A DNA stretch of 64,000 nt from Neisseria zoodegmatis (GCF_900187305.1 NZ_LT906434.1:62001-126000); one strand, 5' to 3'. Shown: positions 17,295 to 27,266, counted from the stretch's first letter. Numbers and translations: made by a program. The notes: generated by a model not told the origin, from the sequence alone.

Positions 17295-17861
17295 ATGAAA
17301 TTATCTGTTTTTACTTTGGCTGCCATCACCTCCATCGGCTTGGCCGCATGCAGCCAACAAGTTGAAACTTCAGTTCCTGCTTCCTCTGCAACTGCTTCCG
17401 CCCCTGCCGTCGAAAAACAATTACAAACCCTCACCGGCAAAGACGGCAAAGTAAGCGTTGTGATTCAAGGCAGCAGCTTTGAAGATGCTTCGCAAGACCC
17501 CAATGCACTCCCCGAAGGTATTACGGCGGAAGAGCTGACGCTGCTCCAACGCGACAACAACAGTGATATCACGTTATACGTTGTGAATCTCGGCACACCC
17601 AAAACCGATGCCAAAAGCTATTTCTCCAACCTGAAAACTGCATTGGAATCCACCCAAGGTTTGACCGAAGTGCAAGTCGGCGCCGCCACCGACACCCGCA
17701 TGAATTACCGCTTTGCCCAAAACGACAACCAAGGCAATCTGCTGCGCGAGAGCTGCATTTCGATTTACGAAACCAATCTCTACAACGTCTGCGCCAGCAG
17801 CCCCACCGCTTCTGCGGAATCTTTGGCTGCCGTATTGAAAGAAGTGAATTTGGTTAAATAA
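17295..17861 (+). CDS. Putative lipoprotein
   Basis: 188 residues. A type II signal peptide with lipobox LAAC (Cys19) is followed by a Ser/Ala/Pro-rich linker (20-42) and a globular part with KDGKVSVVIQGSS and CISIYETNLYNVC, whose two cysteines could form a disulfide. It is predicted to be membrane-anchored on the periplasmic side. The family is not recognised. ATG 17295 is the only sensible start. ribD follows after 45 bases on the same strand, separated by a DUS. Confidence 0.7.
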   Translation: MKLSVFTLAAITSIGLAACSQQVETSVPASSATASAPAVEKQLQTLTGKDGKVSVVIQGSSFEDASQDPNALPEGITAEELTLLQRDNNSDITLYVVNLGTPKTDAKSYFSNLKTALESTQGLTEVQVGAATDTRMNYRFAQNDNQGNLLRESCISIYETNLYNVCASSPTASAESLAAVLKEVNLVK

Positions 17862-17906
17862 ACCGTCGTATCTTGCGGACGTTTAACGCTTAAGGCCGTC
17901 TGAAAA

Positions 17907-19001
17907 ATGTTTGACGCAAACGATATACACATGATGCAAAACGCCCTCGCCCTCGCATGGCAAGGGCGTTTTTCAACATCACCCAATCCGCGCGTGGGCT
18001 GCGTGATTGCTCACGGCAGCCAAATTGTCGGACAAGGCTTCCACGTTCGTGTCGGAGAGCCGCACGCCGAAGTACATGCTTTGCGGCAAGCCGGCGCGAT
18101 GGCACAAGGGGCAACAGCTTATGTAACGCTCGAACCGTGCAGCCACTACGGCCGCACACCGCCTTGCGCCAAAGCATTGATCGAATCGGGCGTATCGCGC
18201 GTGGTTGCTGCCATGACCGACCCCAACCCTCTGGTTGCAGGCAAAGGCTTGGCCATGCTGGAAGCGGCAGGCATCCGCACGCAAAGCGGTCTGCTCGAAC
18301 AAGAAGCACGCGAACTGAACCGCGGTTTTCTTTCTCGTATCGAACGCGGCCGCCCGTTTGTACGCTTGAAATGTGCCGCCAGCCTTGATAGTAAAACCGC
18401 ACTTTCAGACGGCCAAAGCCAATGGATCACCGGCGAAGAAGCCCGTGCCGACGTGCAGATACTCCGCGCAGAAAGTTGTGCCGTGATTACAGGCGTCGGC
18501 ACGGTACGCGCCGACAATCCGCAACTCAACGTGCGCCGCTTCCCCACCCTGCGCCAACCTGCCCGCGTGATACTCGACAGCCGTCTGCAAACACCGCTCG
18601 ACAGCAAGCTGATTCAAGACAGCGGCAGCCCGACTTTGATTGCCACCTTATCCAACAATGAAACTTTATTACAAAAATACACAAACCACACACATGTGCA
18701 AATCTTGAGGCCGTCTGAAAACAATGGCCGCATCGATCTGCATCATTTGTTGGCTTTATTGGCCGGGCAAGGCTATGGAGAAGTGATGGTGGAAGCCGGT
18801 GCTACACTGGCAGGCGCTTTCTTAGAAGCAGATTTGGTGGACGAAATCGTTTTGTATCAAGCCCCAAAAATACTCGGAAATCAGGCGCGGAGTTTATTTG
18901 ACTTGAAAGAAAACGAGCAGGTTTTACACCACGCAAGCCGCTGGAAAATCATTTCATCCGAAATCATCGGCAGCGACATGAAAATGGTTTTGAAAATATA
19001 A
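17907..19001 (+). CDS. ribD: Riboflavin biosynthesis deaminase/reductase RibD
   Basis: 364 residues with both domains. The N-terminal deaminase has the zinc site HAEVHALRQAG and PCSHYGRTPPC. The C-terminal reductase has KCAASLDSKTALSDG, QWITGEEARADV and a NADPH-binding VEAGATLAGAF. It carries out two consecutive steps from the pyrimidine product of GTP cyclohydrolase II. ATG 17907 follows directly on a DUS, whose AAGG at 11 bases upstream is the only Shine-Dalgarno-like stretch. Confidence 0.93.
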   Translation: MFDANDIHMMQNALALAWQGRFSTSPNPRVGCVIAHGSQIVGQGFHVRVGEPHAEVHALRQAGAMAQGATAYVTLEPCSHYGRTPPCAKALIESGVSRVVAAMTDPNPLVAGKGLAMLEAAGIRTQSGLLEQEARELNRGFLSRIERGRPFVRLKCAASLDSKTALSDGQSQWITGEEARADVQILRAESCAVITGVGTVRADNPQLNVRRFPTLRQPARVILDSRLQTPLDSKLIQDSGSPTLIATLSNNETLLQKYTNHTHVQILRPSENNGRIDLHHLLALLAGQGYGEVMVEAGATLAGAFLEADLVDEIVLYQAPKILGNQARSLFDLKENEQVLHHASRWKIISSEIIGSDMKMVLKI

Positions 19002-19379
19002 CTTATCTTATTGTAAATAATTTAAAATATAAGCCGATTAGTCTATAAACTTATATTTGAGATGAAAATTTTTGTAAACGGAATATGTAGCTATGCTTTT
19101 TTAATCTGCTTCCGAAGATAAAATCGGGATACGCCCACACTATTCTCCGTATATTACCAAGTAATCTTATTACTATTTTATTCAAGCATTTATTGAATCC
19201 CGTTTCTCCCGGCACATTTCTTATGCACGGGAGATTATTTTTATCTGCTTTCTTAGCATTCTTTATGGCGGCATCCGTATTTGTTGCCGTTATGTAAACT
19301 TTGCCCGGCGGCAAAAGATGTCGTGAAACCGATTAAATTTAATTTAGTCTCAATAAGCAATCTTTCTTTAATGTATGCC
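19002..19379. other. Intergenic region before the polysaccharide locus
   Basis: This AT-rich stretch between ribD and the wbpA-type gene holds no gene I can support. A minus-strand frame at 19051-19314 has no ribosome site or recognisable product. The low GC compared with the flanks marks the border of the accessory locus. Confidence 0.5.
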
Positions 19380-19407
19380 TTGATAAATTCAATCGGCATT
19401 GCATAAT
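19380..19407 (+). promoter_or_regulatory. Promoter of the polysaccharide operon
   Basis: TTGATA (19380-19385) and CATAAT (19402-19407) are 16 bases apart, 30 bases before the start of the first sugar gene. Confidence 0.55.
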
Positions 19408-19437
19408 CCATTCCATCATCTTTACTAGAGACTATCT

Positions 19438-20742
19438 ATGAAAAATACCACCATTCAGAAATTTGCCGATAAAACCGCCAAGATCGGTATTGTCGGCTTG
19501 GGTTATGTCGGCCTGCCGCTGATGTTGCGCTATGTCGATATCGGTTATCAAGTCTTAGGCTTTGATATTGATGAAGAAAAAGTAGAAAAACTGAACAACG
19601 GCGAGAGTTATATCGAGCATATTCCCGCCGGCAAAATTGCCGACGCGCGTAAAAACCTGTTTGAAGCCACCACCGATTTCACGCGTATCGGCGAAGTGGA
19701 AGCCGTGATTTTGTGCGTACCCACACCGCTCAACAAATACCGCGAACCGGACATGAGCTTCGTGATCGATACCACCGATGCGGTGAAACCTTATCTGCGC
19801 GCCGGTCAGGTATTGTCTTTGGAATCCACCACTTACCCCGGCACCACCGAAGAAGAGCTGCTGCCCCGCATCGAAGAAGGCGGCCTGAAAGTGGGCGAAA
19901 ACGTATTCTTGGTTTACTCGCCCGAACGCGAAGACCCGGGCAATCCCGATTTTGAAACCCGCACCATTCCGAAAGTAATCGGCGGTCACACGCCTGCGTG
20001 TTTGGAAGTGGGTATCGCGCTTTACCAGCCCGCTATCGATAAAGTAGTGCCCGTCAGCTCCACCAAAGCGGCCGAGCTGACCAAACTGCTGGAAAACATC
20101 CACCGAGCCGTTAACATCGGCTTGGTTAACGAAATGAAAGTCGTGGCCGACAAAATGGACATCGATATCCACGAAGTCATCAATGCCGCGGCCACCAAAC
20201 CGTTCGGCTTCGTTGCCTACTACCCCGGCCCGGGCTTGGGTGGCCACTGTATCCCCATCGATCCGTTCTACCTGACTTGGAAAGCCCGCGAATACGGCGT
20301 GAACACCCGTTTCATTGAATTGGCTGGCGAAGTAAACTCAGGTATGCCCGAATATGTGGTCAACAAAACCGCATTGGCGCTCAACGACCACCACCGCTCG
20401 ATCAAAGGCAGCAAAATCTTGGTATTGGGTATTTCCTACAAGAAAAACGTGGACGACATGCGTGAAAGCCCGTCGGTAGAAATTATGGAATTGCTGCGCG
20501 ATTTGGGCGCAGAAGTGGCATACTGCGACCCGCATGTGCCGGTGTTCCCGAAAATGCGCGAACACAAATTCGATTTGAAGAGCGAACCTTTCACCGCTGA
20601 AAACATTGCCCGCTTCGATTGCGTGGTGCTGACAACCGACCACGACAAATTCGATTACGACTTAATCAAACAGCACGCCAAATTGATTATCGACACACGC
20701 GGTAAATATTTGGGCAAATCCGATAACGTTGTTAAAGCATAA
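19438..20742 (+). CDS. wbpA: UDP-N-acetylglucosamine 6-dehydrogenase (WbpA-type)
   Basis: 434 residues. The N-terminal Rossmann motif [12 protein letters not shown] (17-28) and the conserved thioester cysteine Cys271 in [13 protein letters not shown] identify a UDP-sugar dehydrogenase that makes a uronic acid by double NAD-dependent oxidation. The neighbouring wbpB, D and E types point to UDP-GlcNAc as substrate, giving UDP-GlcNAcA, the first step towards UDP-2,3-diacetamido-2,3-dideoxyglucuronic acid in Pseudomonas and Bordetella. First gene of the locus, with its own promoter. The symbol is by analogy. Confidence 0.85.
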   Translation: MKNTTIQKFADKTAKIGIVGLGYVGLPLMLRYVDIGYQVLGFDIDEEKVEKLNNGESYIEHIPAGKIADARKNLFEATTDFTRIGEVEAVILCVPTPLNKYREPDMSFVIDTTDAVKPYLRAGQVLSLESTTYPGTTEEELLPRIEEGGLKVGENVFLVYSPEREDPGNPDFETRTIPKVIGGHTPACLEVGIALYQPAIDKVVPVSSTKAAELTKLLENIHRAVNIGLVNEMKVVADKMDIDIHEVINAAATKPFGFVAYYPGPGLGGHCIPIDPFYLTWKAREYGVNTRFIELAGEVNSGMPEYVVNKTALALNDHHRSIKGSKILVLGISYKKNVDDMRESPSVEIMELLRDLGAEVAYCDPHVPVFPKMREHKFDLKSEPFTAENIARFDCVVLTTDHDKFDYDLIKQHAKLIIDTRGKYLGKSDNVVKA

Positions 20743-20757
20743 AGAGGCCGTCTGAAT

Positions 20758-21810
20758 ATGTTTGAAACCATCAAAGACCGTAAAATCAAATTTGCATTGG
20801 TCGGCTGCGGCCGCATTGCCAACAACCATTTCGGTTCGTTCGAAGCCTTGAAAGACCAATGCGAAATCGTCGGCGTGTGCGACATCGACCCCGCCAATCT
20901 ACAAGCTGCCGTCGAGCGCACGGGTGCCAAAGGCTATGCTTCTTATACGGAAATGCTGGCAGACACCGATGCCGACATTATCGTGCTCACCTCGCCCTCC
21001 GGCCTGCACCCCGACCAAGCCGTGCAGGCTTTGGAAGCGGGTTTTCATGTGGTTACCGAAAAACCGATGGCCACCCGCCTGCACGACGGCGAACGCATGG
21101 TCAAAGCGGCCGACAAAGCCGGCAAACGCCTGTTTGTGGTGAAACAAAACCGCTTGAACGCCACTTTGCAGATGCTCAAACGCGCCGTAACCGAAAAACG
21201 CTTCGGCAAAATCTGCATGGTGCATTTGAATGTATTTTGGACGCGCCCGCAGTCTTATTACGACCAAGGCGGCGGCTGGCGCGGCACCTGGGAGCTGGAC
21301 GGCGGCGCGTTTATGAATCAGGCCAGCCATTATGTCGATTTGATGGAATGGCTGATCGGCCCGGTGCAGGACGTGCAGGCGATGATTTCCACCCACCGCG
21401 ACATCGAAGCGGAAGACACCGGCGTAATGAACATCCGCTGGCGCAACGGTGCGCTCGGCTCGATGGCCGTAACCATGTGCACTTACCCGAAAAACCTCGA
21501 AGGCTCGATTACCATTTTGGGCGAAACCGGCACGGTGCGCATCGGCGGCATGGCGGTGAACGAAATTCAGGAATGGAACTTTGCCGATTCGCGCGATTAC
21601 GACCAGCAAGTGAAAACCGCCAACTACGAAACCACCTCGGTTTACGGTTTCGGCCATCCGCTCTATTACCGCAATGTGATCGACGTGATGCGCGGCGAAG
21701 CCGAACCGATTACCGACGGCCGCGAAGGATTGAAATCGCTGGAGCTGCTGATTGCCGCCTATCTCTCCGCCCGCGACAACAAAACCGTATCGCTGCCTTT
21801 GGTTTACTGA
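20758..21810 (+). CDS. wbpB: UDP-GlcNAcA 3-dehydrogenase (WbpB/WlbA-type)
   Basis: 350 residues of the Gfo/Idh/MocA family. The NAD-binding GCGRIANNHFGS (about 17-28) and the EKPMATRL motif are visible. WbpB/WlbA enzymes oxidise C3 of UDP-GlcNAcA and, in characterised members, recycle the tightly bound NADH by reducing 2-oxoglutarate to 2-hydroxyglutarate. The keto product is the substrate of the WbpE-type aminotransferase. The start lies 15 bases after wbpA; a DUS fills the gap and its GAGG is the only Shine-Dalgarno-like sequence, ten bases before ATG. Confidence 0.85.
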   Translation: MFETIKDRKIKFALVGCGRIANNHFGSFEALKDQCEIVGVCDIDPANLQAAVERTGAKGYASYTEMLADTDADIIVLTSPSGLHPDQAVQALEAGFHVVTEKPMATRLHDGERMVKAADKAGKRLFVVKQNRLNATLQMLKRAVTEKRFGKICMVHLNVFWTRPQSYYDQGGGWRGTWELDGGAFMNQASHYVDLMEWLIGPVQDVQAMISTHRDIEAEDTGVMNIRWRNGALGSMAVTMCTYPKNLEGSITILGETGTVRIGGMAVNEIQEWNFADSRDYDQQVKTANYETTSVYGFGHPLYYRNVIDVMRGEAEPITDGREGLKSLELLIAAYLSARDNKTVSLPLVY

Positions 21811-21825
21811 TAAAGGCCGTCTGAA

Positions 21826-22866
21826 ATGAAGATTGCAGTAGCAGGCGCAGGCATAGTCGGAGCGTGTACCGCTTGGGCTGCGGCACGGCGCGGACACAGC
21901 GTGGTGCTGTTTGAACAGCATACCGCCATGGCACACACCAGCCGATCGTCTTCCAAGCTGCTGCACGGCGGGTTGCGCTATCTCGAAACCGGCCAGTTTG
22001 CGCTGGTTAAAAAAGCCCTGCACGCCCGCCGCTTTTGGCTGGAACAGGCTCCGCACCTGTGCAGGCCGTTGGAGCTGCTGTTCCCGATTTACGCAGGCAC
22101 GCTCCGCCCCAAATGGCAAATCGGCATCGGCACCAAACTCTACGATTTTCTTGCGGCGGGCAGCGGCTTTCCCCGCAGCTCGTGGCTGAATAAAACGGAA
22201 GTGCTGAACCGCTGCCCCGCCCTGCTTTCAGACGGCCTCAAGGGTGCGTTTTCCTTTTACGATGCCCAAATGGACGATTTCGCGCTTGGACAATGGGTGG
22301 TCGGCCAATGCCGTGATTTGGGCGTGGAAGTAGTCGAACACCGCAAAATCGAAACATTCGACAGCCTCGCCGGTTTCGACCGCATCGTCAACGCCACCGG
22401 CCCGTGGGCGATGGAACTGCGCGCACAACAAGGCGGCTCTCCCGCCTATACCATAGATTGGGTGCGCGGCAGCCATATCTTTACCGACCGCGAATGCACG
22501 CAGGCTTTGATGCTGCCGATTCCGCAGGAAAAACGGATTTTCTTCGTGCTGCCTTATCAGGGCAAAACCTTAATCGGCACCACTGAAGTCCGCCAACACC
22601 ACCCCGAAGCGGAGAGGCCGTCTGAAGAAGAAACCGATTACCTGCTGGCCGCCTACAATGCCTATCACAGCGAAAAGCTCACGACACAAGACATCAGCGG
22701 CAGCTTTTCCGGCGTGCGCCCTTTGTTGAAAAGTGCCGCCAATCCCAGCGATGCTACCCGCGAATGGGCGTTCGAGCGCGTGGGCAATGTGCTGCACATC
22801 TACGGCGGCAAGTGGACGACCGCACAAATACAGGGCGAAGCCGCTTTGGAGGAATTATTGAAATGA
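21826..22866 (+). CDS. GlpD-like FAD-dependent oxidoreductase within the sugar operon
   Basis: 346 residues of the DAO superfamily. The FAD-binding [20 protein letters not shown] lies at the N-terminus. The segment [18 protein letters not shown] is the glycerol-3-phosphate dehydrogenase (GlpD) signature, and [10 protein letters not shown] and IYGGKWTT near the C-terminus are also GlpD-like. The protein lacks the C-terminal cap domain of full GlpD (about 500 residues). It sits 15 bases after wbpB and overlaps wbpD by 4 bases (ATGA), so it belongs to the operon. The substrate is not known: 2-hydroxyglutarate from WbpB, or a three-carbon polyol phosphate, are the options I consider. Confidence 0.75.
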   Translation: MKIAVAGAGIVGACTAWAAARRGHSVVLFEQHTAMAHTSRSSSKLLHGGLRYLETGQFALVKKALHARRFWLEQAPHLCRPLELLFPIYAGTLRPKWQIGIGTKLYDFLAAGSGFPRSSWLNKTEVLNRCPALLSDGLKGAFSFYDAQMDDFALGQWVVGQCRDLGVEVVEHRKIETFDSLAGFDRIVNATGPWAMELRAQQGGSPAYTIDWVRGSHIFTDRECTQALMLPIPQEKRIFFVLPYQGKTLIGTTEVRQHHPEAERPSEEETDYLLAAYNAYHSEKLTTQDISGSFSGVRPLLKSAANPSDATREWAFERVGNVLHIYGGKWTTAQIQGEAALEELLK

Positions 22867-23444
22867 CCGACTACACCGTACACCCTTCCGCCATCGTTGA
22901 CGACGGCGCGAAAATCGGCGCAGGCAGCCGCATCTGGCATTTCGTGCATATCTGCGGCGGAGCCGTTATCGGCAAAAACTGCTCGTTCGGGCAAAATGTT
23001 TTTGTGGGCAACCGCGTAACCATCGGCGACAACTGCAAAATCCAAAACAACGTATCTGTGTACGACAACGTGCATCTCGAAGAAGGCGTATTCTGCGGCC
23101 CCAGCATGGTGTTTACCAATGTGTACAACCCGCGCTCGCTGATCGAACGCAAAAGCGAATACCGCGACACGCTGGTTAAAAAAGGCGCGACTTTGGGCGC
23201 AAACTGCACCATCGTGTGCGGCATCACCATCGGCCGTTTCGCCTTTATCGGCGCGGGTGCAGTGGTGAACAAAGACGTGCCCGATTACGCCCTGATGGTC
23301 GGCGTGCCCGCCCGCCAAATCGGTTGGATGAGCGAATACGGCGAACAGCTCGACCTGCCCGTGCACGGCAGCGGCAAAGCAAGCTGTTCCCACACCGGAG
23401 CCGTTTATACGCTTTCAGACGGCCTCTTAACCAAATCAGAATAA
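22863..23444 (+). CDS. wbpD: UDP-3-amino-GlcNAcA N-acetyltransferase (WbpD-type)
   Basis: 193 residues from ATG 22863, which overlaps the previous stop as ATGA. The protein is a left-handed beta-helix with hexapeptide repeats ([30 protein letters not shown] and so on). WbpD/WlbB enzymes use acetyl-CoA to acetylate the 3-amino group made by Wbp[21 protein letters not shown] is the conserved C-terminal coil, followed by [10 protein letters not shown]. Cytosolic trimer in the known family. Confidence 0.85.
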   Translation: MTDYTVHPSAIVDDGAKIGAGSRIWHFVHICGGAVIGKNCSFGQNVFVGNRVTIGDNCKIQNNVSVYDNVHLEEGVFCGPSMVFTNVYNPRSLIERKSEYRDTLVKKGATLGANCTIVCGITIGRFAFIGAGAVVNKDVPDYALMVGVPARQIGWMSEYGEQLDLPVHGSGKASCSHTGAVYTLSDGLLTKSE

Positions 23445-23460
23445 TATTAAGGAAACCATC

Positions 23461-24540
23461 ATGCAATTTATCGACCTCGCCGCACAACAAGCCCGAATCA
23501 AAGACCAAATCGATGCCAACATCCAAAAAGTGCTGGCACACGGCGGCTATATCCTCGGCCCCGAAGTCGCCGAATTGGAAGAACAGCTCAAAGCCTATTG
23601 CGGCGCACAATACTGCATTACCTGCGCCAACGGTACCGACGCACTGCAAATCGCGCTGATGGCCTTGGGCGTGCAGGCCGGCGACGAAGTGATTACCCCC
23701 GGCTTTACCTACATCGCCACCGCCGAAACCGTGGCCCTGCTCGGTGCCAAACCCGTGTATGTCGATATCGACGAGAAAACCTACAATATCGACCCCGCCC
23801 AAATCGAAGCGGCCATCACCGACAAAACCAAAGCTATCATTCCCGTATCGCTCTACGGCCAATGCGCCGATTACGACGCCATTAACGCCATCGCCGCCAA
23901 ACACAAGCTGCCGGTGATCGAAGATGCCGCCCAAAGTTTCGGTGCCACCTACAAAGGCAGAAAATCGGGCAACTTAACCACCATCGCCTGCACCAGCTTT
24001 TTCCCCAGCAAACCTCTGGGCTGCTACGGCGACGGCGGAGCGGTTTTCACCAACGATGAAACGCTGGCCACCGTTATCCGACAGATTGCCCGCCACGGCC
24101 AAGACCGCCGCTATCATCATATCCGCGTGGGCGTAAACAGCCGTTTGGATACGCTGCAAGCCGCCATCCTGCTGCCGAAACTGGCGATTCTCGAAGAAGA
24201 AATGCAGTTGCGCCAACAAGTTGCTGCCATGTATGCCGAAGCCCTGCAAGATGCGGGCATCGATGTGCCGTTTATCGAAGCACACAACCGCAGCGCCTAT
24301 GCCCAATACACCATCCGCGTGAAAAACCGCGATGCCGTTCAGACGGCCTTGAAAGAAGCGGGCATTCCCACCGCCGTGCATTACCCGATTCCGCTGAACA
24401 AACAGCCCGCCGTCGCCAGCGATGCCGTGCTGCCGGTGGGCGACTTGGTGGCGCAGGAAGTGATGAGCCTGCCGATGCACCCGTATATGACGCACAAGCA
24501 AGTGCGGCAGGTGGCAGACGCACTCAAAGCCACCCTTTGA
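23461..24540 (+). CDS. wbpE: UDP-3-keto-GlcNAcA aminotransferase (WbpE-type)
   Basis: 359 residues of the DegT/DnrJ/EryC1 PLP family. Lys184 in FFPSKPLGCYGDGG is the Schiff-base lysine, at nearly the same position as in Pseudomonas WbpE. ANGTDALQIAL and VIEDAAQSFGA bind the cofactor. It uses glutamate to aminate C3, so it regenerates the 2-oxoglutarate consumed by WbpB. The gene follows wbpD after 16 bases, and a DUS-pair hairpin follows it. Confidence 0.88.
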   Translation: MQFIDLAAQQARIKDQIDANIQKVLAHGGYILGPEVAELEEQLKAYCGAQYCITCANGTDALQIALMALGVQAGDEVITPGFTYIATAETVALLGAKPVYVDIDEKTYNIDPAQIEAAITDKTKAIIPVSLYGQCADYDAINAIAAKHKLPVIEDAAQSFGATYKGRKSGNLTTIACTSFFPSKPLGCYGDGGAVFTNDETLATVIRQIARHGQDRRYHHIRVGVNSRLDTLQAAILLPKLAILEEEMQLRQQVAAMYAEALQDAGIDVPFIEAHNRSAYAQYTIRVKNRDAVQTALKEAGIPTAVHYPIPLNKQPAVASDAVLPVGDLVAQEVMSLPMHPYMTHKQVRQVADALKATL

Positions 24541-24550
24541 CTGTTTTTCT

Positions 24551-24591
24551 TTTCAGACGGCCTCTCCGCTGTGTGGGAGGCCGTCTGAAAA
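24551..24591 (+). terminator. Inverted DUS pair between wbpE and the flippase gene
   Basis: TTTCAGACGGCCTC pairs with GAGGCCGTCTGAAA across a 13-base loop containing an extra CCGCT/GTGGG partial pairing. It may attenuate transcription into the second half of the locus. Confidence 0.5.
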
Positions 24592-24600
24592 CATATTCGT

Positions 24601-26031
24601 ATGAACATAAAAAAACTTTTAGGCTACGCACTCGGCCCGCTGGGCAGTGCCGCCATCGGTATCGTTTCGCTGCCTCTGATTTCATGGTATTTCCCCGCCG
24701 AAGACATCGGCCGCATCGTGCTGCTGCAAACCGTGTCGGCACTCACGCTCACGCTGATGGGCTTGGGCTTGGATCAATCTTATATCCGCGAATACCATGC
24801 GGCCGAAAACAAAGCGGCGTTGTTTAAAGCCGTGATTGCGCTGCCGGTTGCACTCACCGCATTGTTTGCCGCCGCCATCGGCTTGGGGCGGTTATCGTGG
24901 CCGTCTGAAAAAGTGTTCGACATCAACAGCAGCACCCTGGGACTGTTGTGCCTGCTTTTTTTCGGCGCATCGTTGCTGTCGCGCTATTTCGCGTTGATTT
25001 TGCGGATGAAAGAACGCTCGTTTGCCTTTTCGTTCAGCCAGCTCACACCCAAAGTGCTGATTTTGCTTTTAGTGTTGGTATATGTGGCGGCAGGCTTGCC
25101 TAAAGACACTTTCACGCTGGTGGCGGCTTATGTGGCGGCGCAAGTGCTTACCGTAGGCGTGCTGGCCGCCCAAACACGCGGCGAATTGGCCGCTGCCGCC
25201 CGTGCGCCGTTTTCCGCACCGCTGCTGAAAGAAAGCCTGCATTACGGCGTGCCGCTGGCTTTGGGCGGGTTGGCGTATTGGGGTTTTACTTCGATAGACC
25301 GCTTTCTGCTCAAGTCGTTAGGCGGCTTGTCGGAACTGGGGGTTTACTCGATGGCCGTCAGTTTTGGAGCGATTGCTTTAATCTTTCAGAATATTTTTTC
25401 GGTTATTTGGGCACCGATGGTATTTAAATGGGTCAAAGAAAATATCCATTTGGATAAAATCGGCGGCATCACCGAATCCATGACCGATCTGATTGCCGCT
25501 TTAATCTGCATCGTAGGCATCTGCTCGCCGATGGTCACTTGGATACTGCCGGAAAAATACGCACCGGTGCAGTTTATCCTGCTGTCGAGCATGCTGTTTC
25601 CGCTGCTCTACACGCTTACCGAAGTAACCGGCATCGGCATCAACGTGAGCAAGAAAACGTGGCTGATTACCGTGTTTTCGCTCGTTGCCCTGCTGTGCAA
25701 CCTGAGCCTGCTCTACTGGCTCGTTCCCCTGCTCGGTGCGCGGGGTGCGGCAATGGCGACCGCCGTATCGTTTTGGGTGTTTTCGGTGTTGAAGTCGGAA
25801 GCGTCGATACGCCTGTGGCTGCCGCTGCCGCGCGCAAAAATATACGGAAGCACATTTTTATGCTTGGCTGCCTGCCTGAGTTATACCTACTACGGCAACA
25901 GCAGCAACTACTACTTCTTCGCCCTGTTTTGGCTGGCGGTATTGGTGTTTTTATACCTGAAACACCGTTCTGCCTTGCATCAGGCGGCCACGCAGATTAA
26001 AGGCCGTCTGAAACGCACCACGGCGGTTTGA
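24601..26031 (+). CDS. wzx: Polysaccharide flippase (Wzx/PglF-type)
   Basis: 476 residues with about 12-14 hydrophobic segments and few charged loops, the MATE/MOP-like oligosaccharide flippase pattern. GVPLALGGLAYWGFTSIDRF and SELGVYSMAVSFG are family-typical. It should move the undecaprenyl-linked repeat unit across the inner membrane for Wzy polymerisation. ATG 24601 lies ten bases after the DUS hairpin. Meningococcal PglF is the equivalent flippase for pilin glycans, so a dual role cannot be excluded. Confidence 0.85.
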   Translation: MNIKKLLGYALGPLGSAAIGIVSLPLISWYFPAEDIGRIVLLQTVSALTLTLMGLGLDQSYIREYHAAENKAALFKAVIALPVALTALFAAAIGLGRLSWPSEKVFDINSSTLGLLCLLFFGASLLSRYFALILRMKERSFAFSFSQLTPKVLILLLVLVYVAAGLPKDTFTLVAAYVAAQVLTVGVLAAQTRGELAAAARAPFSAPLLKESLHYGVPLALGGLAYWGFTSIDRFLLKSLGGLSELGVYSMAVSFGAIALIFQNIFSVIWAPMVFKWVKENIHLDKIGGITESMTDLIAALICIVGICSPMVTWILPEKYAPVQFILLSSMLFPLLYTLTEVTGIGINVSKKTWLITVFSLVALLCNLSLLYWLVPLLGARGAAMATAVSFWVFSVLKSEASIRLWLPLPRAKIYGSTFLCLAACLSYTYYGNSSNYYFFALFWLAVLVFLYLKHRSALHQAATQIKGRLKRTTAV

Positions 26032-26085
26032 GGCAGCATTGCGCTTACTTACGTTCGATAAGATTAAATAATAAGGCAACACAAA

Positions 26086-27261
26086 ATGCATGTTTTGATT
26101 ATTCCATCTTGGTATCCCTCGTCACCGACCGATATCAACGGCATTTTCTTCCGCCAACAGGCGCACGCTTTACAGCGCGCCGGTTTGAAAGTGGGCGTGA
26201 TCGCGCCGGTGTTCCGCTCATTGCGCGGCGAACCGGCTTCCATTGTGACCGGCGGCTACGGCCAACGCTACCATCTCGACGAAGGTATTCCAACTTATCT
26301 GCACAAAAGCATGTATTTCTTTCCCCACACCCGGCTCGACCGCCTGCGGTGGCTGAACGCGGGGATGAGATTGTTCCGCCGTTATGTGCGCGAAAACGGC
26401 CTCCCCGACATCTTGCACGCACACAGTATGAATCACGCCGGCATTTTGGCGCATAAAATCCATCAAACCACAGGCATTCCCTATGTTCTGACTGAACACA
26501 GCTCCGCCCTCGCCCTTAACCGTACGCGCAAATGGCAGCGCAAAGGCATGCGGGAATCAGCGAAACAATGTGCGGCCCGCATCGCCGTAAGCCACGATTT
26601 CTGCCGCCTGCTGGAAAAGGAATATTCGGGATTGAATTGGCAATATATCCCCAACATTCTGCCCGCGAAATTCTTTCAGTCGTTTCATTTAGACGGCAAA
26701 CCGAAAAACCAAGATTTTACCTTCTGTTCCGTAGCCAATTTAAAACGCAACAAGGGCTTTGACATTTTGCTGCCTGCCTTTGCAGACGCACTGAAAAAAC
26801 ACCCGAATCTGAAATTGAAAATCGGCGGCAGCGGTTTATTTGAGGCACAACTGCACAAAATGACCGAAGAGCTGGGCATCGGCCATGCGGTTACGTTTCT
26901 CGGCAAGCTGCAAAACGAAGAAGTGCTGGATTTGATGCGCAGCAGCGATGCCTTTGTACTCTCCAGCCGCTATGAAACTTTCGGCGTTGTCTTTATTGAA
27001 GCGTTGTCGCAAGGTTTGCCGGTGGTCGCCACCCGCTGCGGCGGCCCGAATGCACTTATCACGCCGGAAAAAGGCTTGTTGGTGCCGACTGAAAATCAAG
27101 AAGCTTTGGCAGAAGCATTGGTCTCTCTGTATGAAAACCGCCACCGCTACGATCCTGAAGCTTTGCGGAAGAGTTGCCTTGAAGAATTTGGCGAACAGAG
27201 CGTTGTCCGACAAATTATTGAACAATACCGCCGCGTTCTCAATCACACGCAAACGGAATAA
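26086..27261 (+). CDS. Glycosyltransferase, GT4 type
   Basis: 391 residues with the GT-B fold pattern. The acceptor half has HVLIIPSWYPSSPTDINGIF and DILHAHSMNHAG. The donor half has TFCSVANLKRNKGFDILLPA and the GT4 signature SSRYETFGVVFIEALSQGLPV (split SSRYETFGVV, FIEALSQGLPV), whose glutamates bind the nucleotide sugar. Predicted cytosolic or membrane-associated. Donor and acceptor are unknown. The next gene (wzy) starts six bases after its stop. Confidence 0.85.
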   Translation: MHVLIIPSWYPSSPTDINGIFFRQQAHALQRAGLKVGVIAPVFRSLRGEPASIVTGGYGQRYHLDEGIPTYLHKSMYFFPHTRLDRLRWLNAGMRLFRRYVRENGLPDILHAHSMNHAGILAHKIHQTTGIPYVLTEHSSALALNRTRKWQRKGMRESAKQCAARIAVSHDFCRLLEKEYSGLNWQYIPNILPAKFFQSFHLDGKPKNQDFTFCSVANLKRNKGFDILLPAFADALKKHPNLKLKIGGSGLFEAQLHKMTEELGIGHAVTFLGKLQNEEVLDLMRSSDAFVLSSRYETFGVVFIEALSQGLPVVATRCGGPNALITPEKGLLVPTENQEALAEALVSLYENRHRYDPEALRKSCLEEFGEQSVVRQIIEQYRRVLNHTQTE

Positions 27262-27266
27262 CAGGT

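Noticed and set aside
19051..19314. 87-codon minus-strand frame before the sugar locus
   Set aside because: No ribosome site, odd composition, and it lies in the probable promoter region of the polysaccharide operon.
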